DNA from: Pavlovales sp. CCMP2436 | Lineage: Eukaryota; Haptophyta; Pavlovophyceae; Pavlovales | Assembly (NCBI GenBank): GCA_026770615.1 | Contig: MU631536.1 | Location: 10,914 to 29,460 of the forward strand | Reading direction: 5' to 3' | Length of the DNA stretch: 18,547 nt | Shown here: positions 16,195 through 18,547 of the stretch, one piece after another | Position numbering within the stretch: position 1 is the stretch's first letter | Layout of the letters: the number at the start of each line of letters is the position of its first letter | Translations under genes and position numbers: made by a program | The notes under the pieces: generated by a model | Databases searched by the model: none | The model's input: only the letters and a program-made list of their open reading frames with translations | Told to the model about the DNA's origin: nothing

Positions 16195-16282
16195 GCGGCT
16201 CAGCATGGTTCAACAGGTATTGTTCACTCACTGACTTGGTCGACGTCAGACGTTAGTCCTGGCAGCAGGGATGGTGGTGGTA
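16191..16282 (+). mobile_element. Second copy of the head of the 258-bp insertion element
   Basis: ATATAGCGGCTCAGCATGGT onward matches 3084-3175 with about three substitutions and then diverges after GGTGGTGGTAG. It directly abuts the right terminal repeat of the 721-bp element. Confidence 0.75.
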
Positions 16283-17120
16283 GTACAGTCCTCAGTCACA
16301 CATCACGGAGCGGTTTTGCGTGTGCCCGTCTCAAGTTTTTCCATCAGCATCCTGTGTACGTGGGCGCAATAACCTCACGCACGCAATCATCATTATGAGT
16401 TATACATACTATTCGCTGCTTCAATAACTAGATGTAAGAATACTAAGATGAATATGATACTAAGTATCAGGCCCAGTTTTTCCGTGTGCGCATGCATATC
16501 CCCGCGTTTTATCCAGTATTGGCGGGCCGCATAATCGCTCGCGGCGCGGGCCCGCCTGACAACGGCCAATTTTAGAAAGCGGTCACTCGAGCTGCAGAGC
16601 CGATTCTCGTGTGTCTGATCAGCCTTAGCGGTGGGGACGGTATCCGTGTTCTGCAAAGGTCCCTTGATCCGAGTGTTTCTCAACACTTGGGTCCGGTGAA
16701 GACCTGTCAGGGGACGGACGCATTTTTAGATATTTACACACGCAGCCATCAGCTCAGGATTGAGAAACGGCGCGCCGCCGCCGCCGCCGCCCTCCGCCAG
16801 GTTGAAATTGAGCACAGAGGCGGGTGCGAGGCCCGCGGCCGAGATAGTTTCGGTGAAACTTTCCAGCCGCAGTGAGCGCCCCTTCTCGGCAGTACCTGTC
16901 GGTCGTGTCAGGTGGAACTCGAGCCTAATAAAGAACCATTGTCATTTTCATTATCATTTGGGGCATGTGTGTGTGTATGTGGGGGGTAGGGGTAGGGGTG
17001 GGGCTCCAGGGTAGGGGGGGGAAGTGGTCGATGGAGGTCGATGGGAGATGCGGGTGTGCGTATGAGGGGATGGGGGAGGAGAGTGGGGAGGGGGGGAGGG
17101 GGGTATTCCGCGCGTACCCC
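16283..17120. other. Unassigned stretch; short repeats and a G-rich tract
   Basis: An 88-codon plus frame (16609-16875) includes a GCC-repeat Ala run, and a 97-codon minus frame lies at 16393-16686. Neither resembles a family I know. A possible AATAAA lies at 16928-16933. From about 16965 to 17105 a GT run passes into a strongly G-rich purine tract. No confident gene. Confidence 0.4.
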
Positions 17121-17342
17121 AGCGGCAAGCGGCCGTACCCGTGCGACGAGCCGGGCTGTGAGTATAGCGCCACTTAGACGGGCGCCCTCACGAGGCACAA
17201 GCGCACGCACAGTGGCGAGCGTCCGTACGCCTGCGACGAACCGGGTTGCGACTTCAGGGCTACTATTGCGGGTAGCCTCGCGAGGCACAAGCGCACGCAC
17301 AGCGGTGCCGAGCGGATGTACACAGATCATAATCATATTTAA
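17121..17342 (+). pseudogene. C2H2 zinc-finger fragment with internal stop
   Basis: Two fingers of the same type as the minus-strand gene: RPYPCDEPGCEYSAT is followed by TAG at 17175-17177, then [18 protein letters not shown], then a complete finger [23 protein letters not shown], ending at TAA 17340-17342. The TAG sits inside the first finger exactly where the helix begins, so this copy is broken. It faces the minus-strand array to the right. Confidence 0.8.
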
Positions 17343-17389
17343 TCATGATTGCCATCGTCCTACAATTATAACTGTGCTTGCGCACGCTC

Positions 17390-17552
17390 GTGCCTCACGA
17401 GGGTACCCACCTCAGCAGCCCTGAAGTCGCAGCCCGGCTCGTCGCACGGGTACGGCCGCTCGCCACTGTGCGTGCGCTTGTGCGTCTCGAGCGAGGGTAG
17501 CCGCATCAGCGGCCCTGAAGTCGCAGCCCGGCTCGTCGCACAGGAAGCAGCG
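17390..17552 (-). pseudogene. Two degenerate C2H2 fingers downstream of the zinc-finger gene stop
   Basis: Just after the TAG of the minus-strand gene the sequence continues with [18 protein letters not shown]. About four extra bases before the THKRTH part then shift the frame, and a second finger follows ([23 protein letters not shown]). These resemble the plus-strand DFRAT fingers more than the EYSAT fingers of the intact array. Confidence 0.65.
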
Positions 17553-18547
17553 CTAGGGCTCGTCGCCCGGCGGGGCTGAGTCCGAGCCCTCGACGCCGCC
17601 GAAGACGATGAACGAGCAGTGTTCCGAGACCACGAACGCGTGCACGCAACCGCGGCGGGGGCAGCTTCGCGCCCCGCGCCCCGCGCACGGGGTTGTCTCC
17701 TCCGCCGGTGGGGGGACTGCGCGCGCCGCTCGGCGCGATCCCGGGAGGGGATGGTGGGGCGGCATTCGCGGCTCGAGCTCGTGCTCTAGCTGGCGCTCGC
17801 TCACTTGAGCTTGGCTCGCCCGAACATTCAGCGGAGTGTGTCGAGCCCCGTGTCCGCTGTGCGTGCGCTTGTGCTCCTTGAGGGTGCCCGCCTGAGCGGT
17901 GCTGTACTCGCAGCCCGGCTCGTCGCACGCGTACGGCCGCTCGCCGCCGCTGTGCGTGCGTTTGTGCGTCGTGAGATGGCTCGACCGAGTGGCGCTGTAC
18001 TCGCAGCCCGGCTCGTCGCACGGGAACGGCCGCTCGCCACTGTGCGTGCGCTTGTGCTCCTTGAGGTGGCCCGCCTCAGTGGCGCTGTACGCGCAGCCCG
18101 GCTCGTCGCACGGGAATGGCCGCTCGCCGCTGTGCGTGCGCTTGTGCCTCGCGAGGTTGCCCAGCTGAGTGGCGCTGTACTCGCAGCCCGGTTCGTCGCA
18201 TGCGTACAGCCGCTCGCCGCTGTGCGTGCGCTTGTGCTTTGTGAGGTGGCCCGCAGTAGTGGCGCTGTACTCGCAGCCCGGCTCGTCGCACGGGAATGGC
18301 CGCTCGCCGCTGTGCGTGCGCTTGTGCTTTGCAAGGTTGTCCGGCTGAGTGGCGCTGTACTCGCAGCCTGGTTTGTCACATGCGTATGGCCGCTCGCCGC
18401 TGTGCGTGCGCTTGTGCTTTGCGAGGCTGCCCGGCCGAGTGGCGCTGTACTCGCAGCCCGGCTCGTCGCACGGGAATGGCCGCTCGCCGCTGTGCGTGCG
18501 CTTGTGCTCCTTGAGGGTGCCCGCCTGAGCGGCGCTGTACTTGCAGC
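17553..18547 (-). CDS. C2H2 zinc-finger protein, tandem array (partial, runs off right edge)
   Basis: A minus-strand frame open from the right edge to TAG at 17553-17555 (331 codons including the stop). Seven complete fingers and one partial finger follow the pattern C-x4-C-x12-H-x3-H with linkers HSGERP(F/Y). The repeat unit is 28 residues (84 bp); one linker has an extra Gly. The framework (CDEPGCEYSAT...[11 protein letters not shown]) is nearly constant while the helix positions that contact DNA vary, so a sequence-specific nucleic-acid-binding protein is likely. After the last finger comes a ~98-residue tail with Pro-rich sequence and HAFVVSEHCSFIVFGGVEG, which is weakly kelch-like. The N-terminus and start codon are outside the window. 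The listed shadow frames here are out of register with the fingers. Confidence 0.85.
   Translation of the reverse strand, partial: CKYSAAQAGTLKEHKRTHSGERPFPCDEPGCEYSATRPGSLAKHKRTHSGERPYACDKPGCEYSATQPDNLAKHKRTHSGERPFPCDEPGCEYSATTAGHLTKHKRTHSGERLYACDEPGCEYSATQLGNLARHKRTHSGERPFPCDEPGCAYSATEAGHLKEHKRTHSGERPFPCDEPGCEYSATRSSHLTTHKRTHSGGERPYACDEPGCEYSTAQAGTLKEHKRTHSGHGARHTPLNVRASQAQVSERQLEHELEPRMPPHHPLPGSRRAARAVPPPAEETTPCAGRGARSCPRRGCVHAFVVSEHCSFIVFGGVEGSDSAPPGDEP

Noticed and set aside
16609..16875. 88-codon frame as a small gene
   Set aside because: Includes a GCC-repeat Ala run and has no recognisable domain or start context; the neighbouring sequence is repeat-rich.
17506..18379. Two long minus-strand frames over the zinc-finger array
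   Set aside because: They are out of register. Only the third minus frame gives the regular C-x4-C-x12-H-x3-H fingers.
17828..18547. Possible CRISPR or other non-coding array, from regularly spaced repeats
   Set aside because: The 84-bp period encodes zinc fingers in frame, and the variable bases fall in codons of the recognition helix.

Overview
This window is nuclear DNA of a eukaryotic microbe. The most likely source is a unicellular alga, for example a haptophyte, though the taxon is inferred and not proven. The evidence is GC-rich genes with short GT-AG introns, CG-rich low-complexity intron sequence, an array of near-identical C2H2 zinc fingers with the CDEPGC signature, and many small transposon relics. 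I see no prokaryotic operon layout, CRISPR array, rRNA or tRNA.

Layout. Bases 1-619 hold the 3' end of a decayed LINE-type reverse transcriptase ORF (minus strand). Bases 809-1780 hold an intact plus-strand ORF for a 323-aa membrane protein I do not recognise. Bases 1781-2714 are AT-rich intergenic DNA with a fragment of an FtsH-type M41 protease and a 40-bp tandem duplication. Bases 2715-5272 are dense in repeats: MITE-like elements with TACAGGGG ends, a 258-bp insertion with a 7-bp target duplication, and AAGCAATCCC repeats.

The main gene lies at 5273-11259. Eleven exons can be joined in a single reading frame of 1,464 codons before the stop. The first ~930 residues form a polytopic membrane region that includes a module seen three times. 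The last ~530 residues are a lipoxygenase catalytic domain with four recognisable iron-binding histidines. The usual C-terminal isoleucine ligand is absent from this model. A membrane-embedded lipoxygenase of this architecture is unknown to me and is the chief candidate for something undescribed. By inference it would oxidise polyunsaturated acyl chains at or in a membrane.

The whole lipoxygenase gene sits between two ~1-kb arms in inverted orientation (2715-3972 and 11905-12898), each made of the same nested mobile elements. The rest of the window is accessory: an integrase-like fragment (11571-11765), more MITEs, a 721-bp element with 87-bp terminal inverted repeats (15474-16194), and a zinc-finger locus. 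That locus comprises a broken plus-strand copy at 17121-17342 and, facing it, a minus-strand gene at 17553-18547 with at least eight fingers that runs off the right edge.

I see no evidence that the membrane protein, the lipoxygenase and the zinc-finger gene form one pathway. All exon boundaries and homology calls were made by eye from the sequence.
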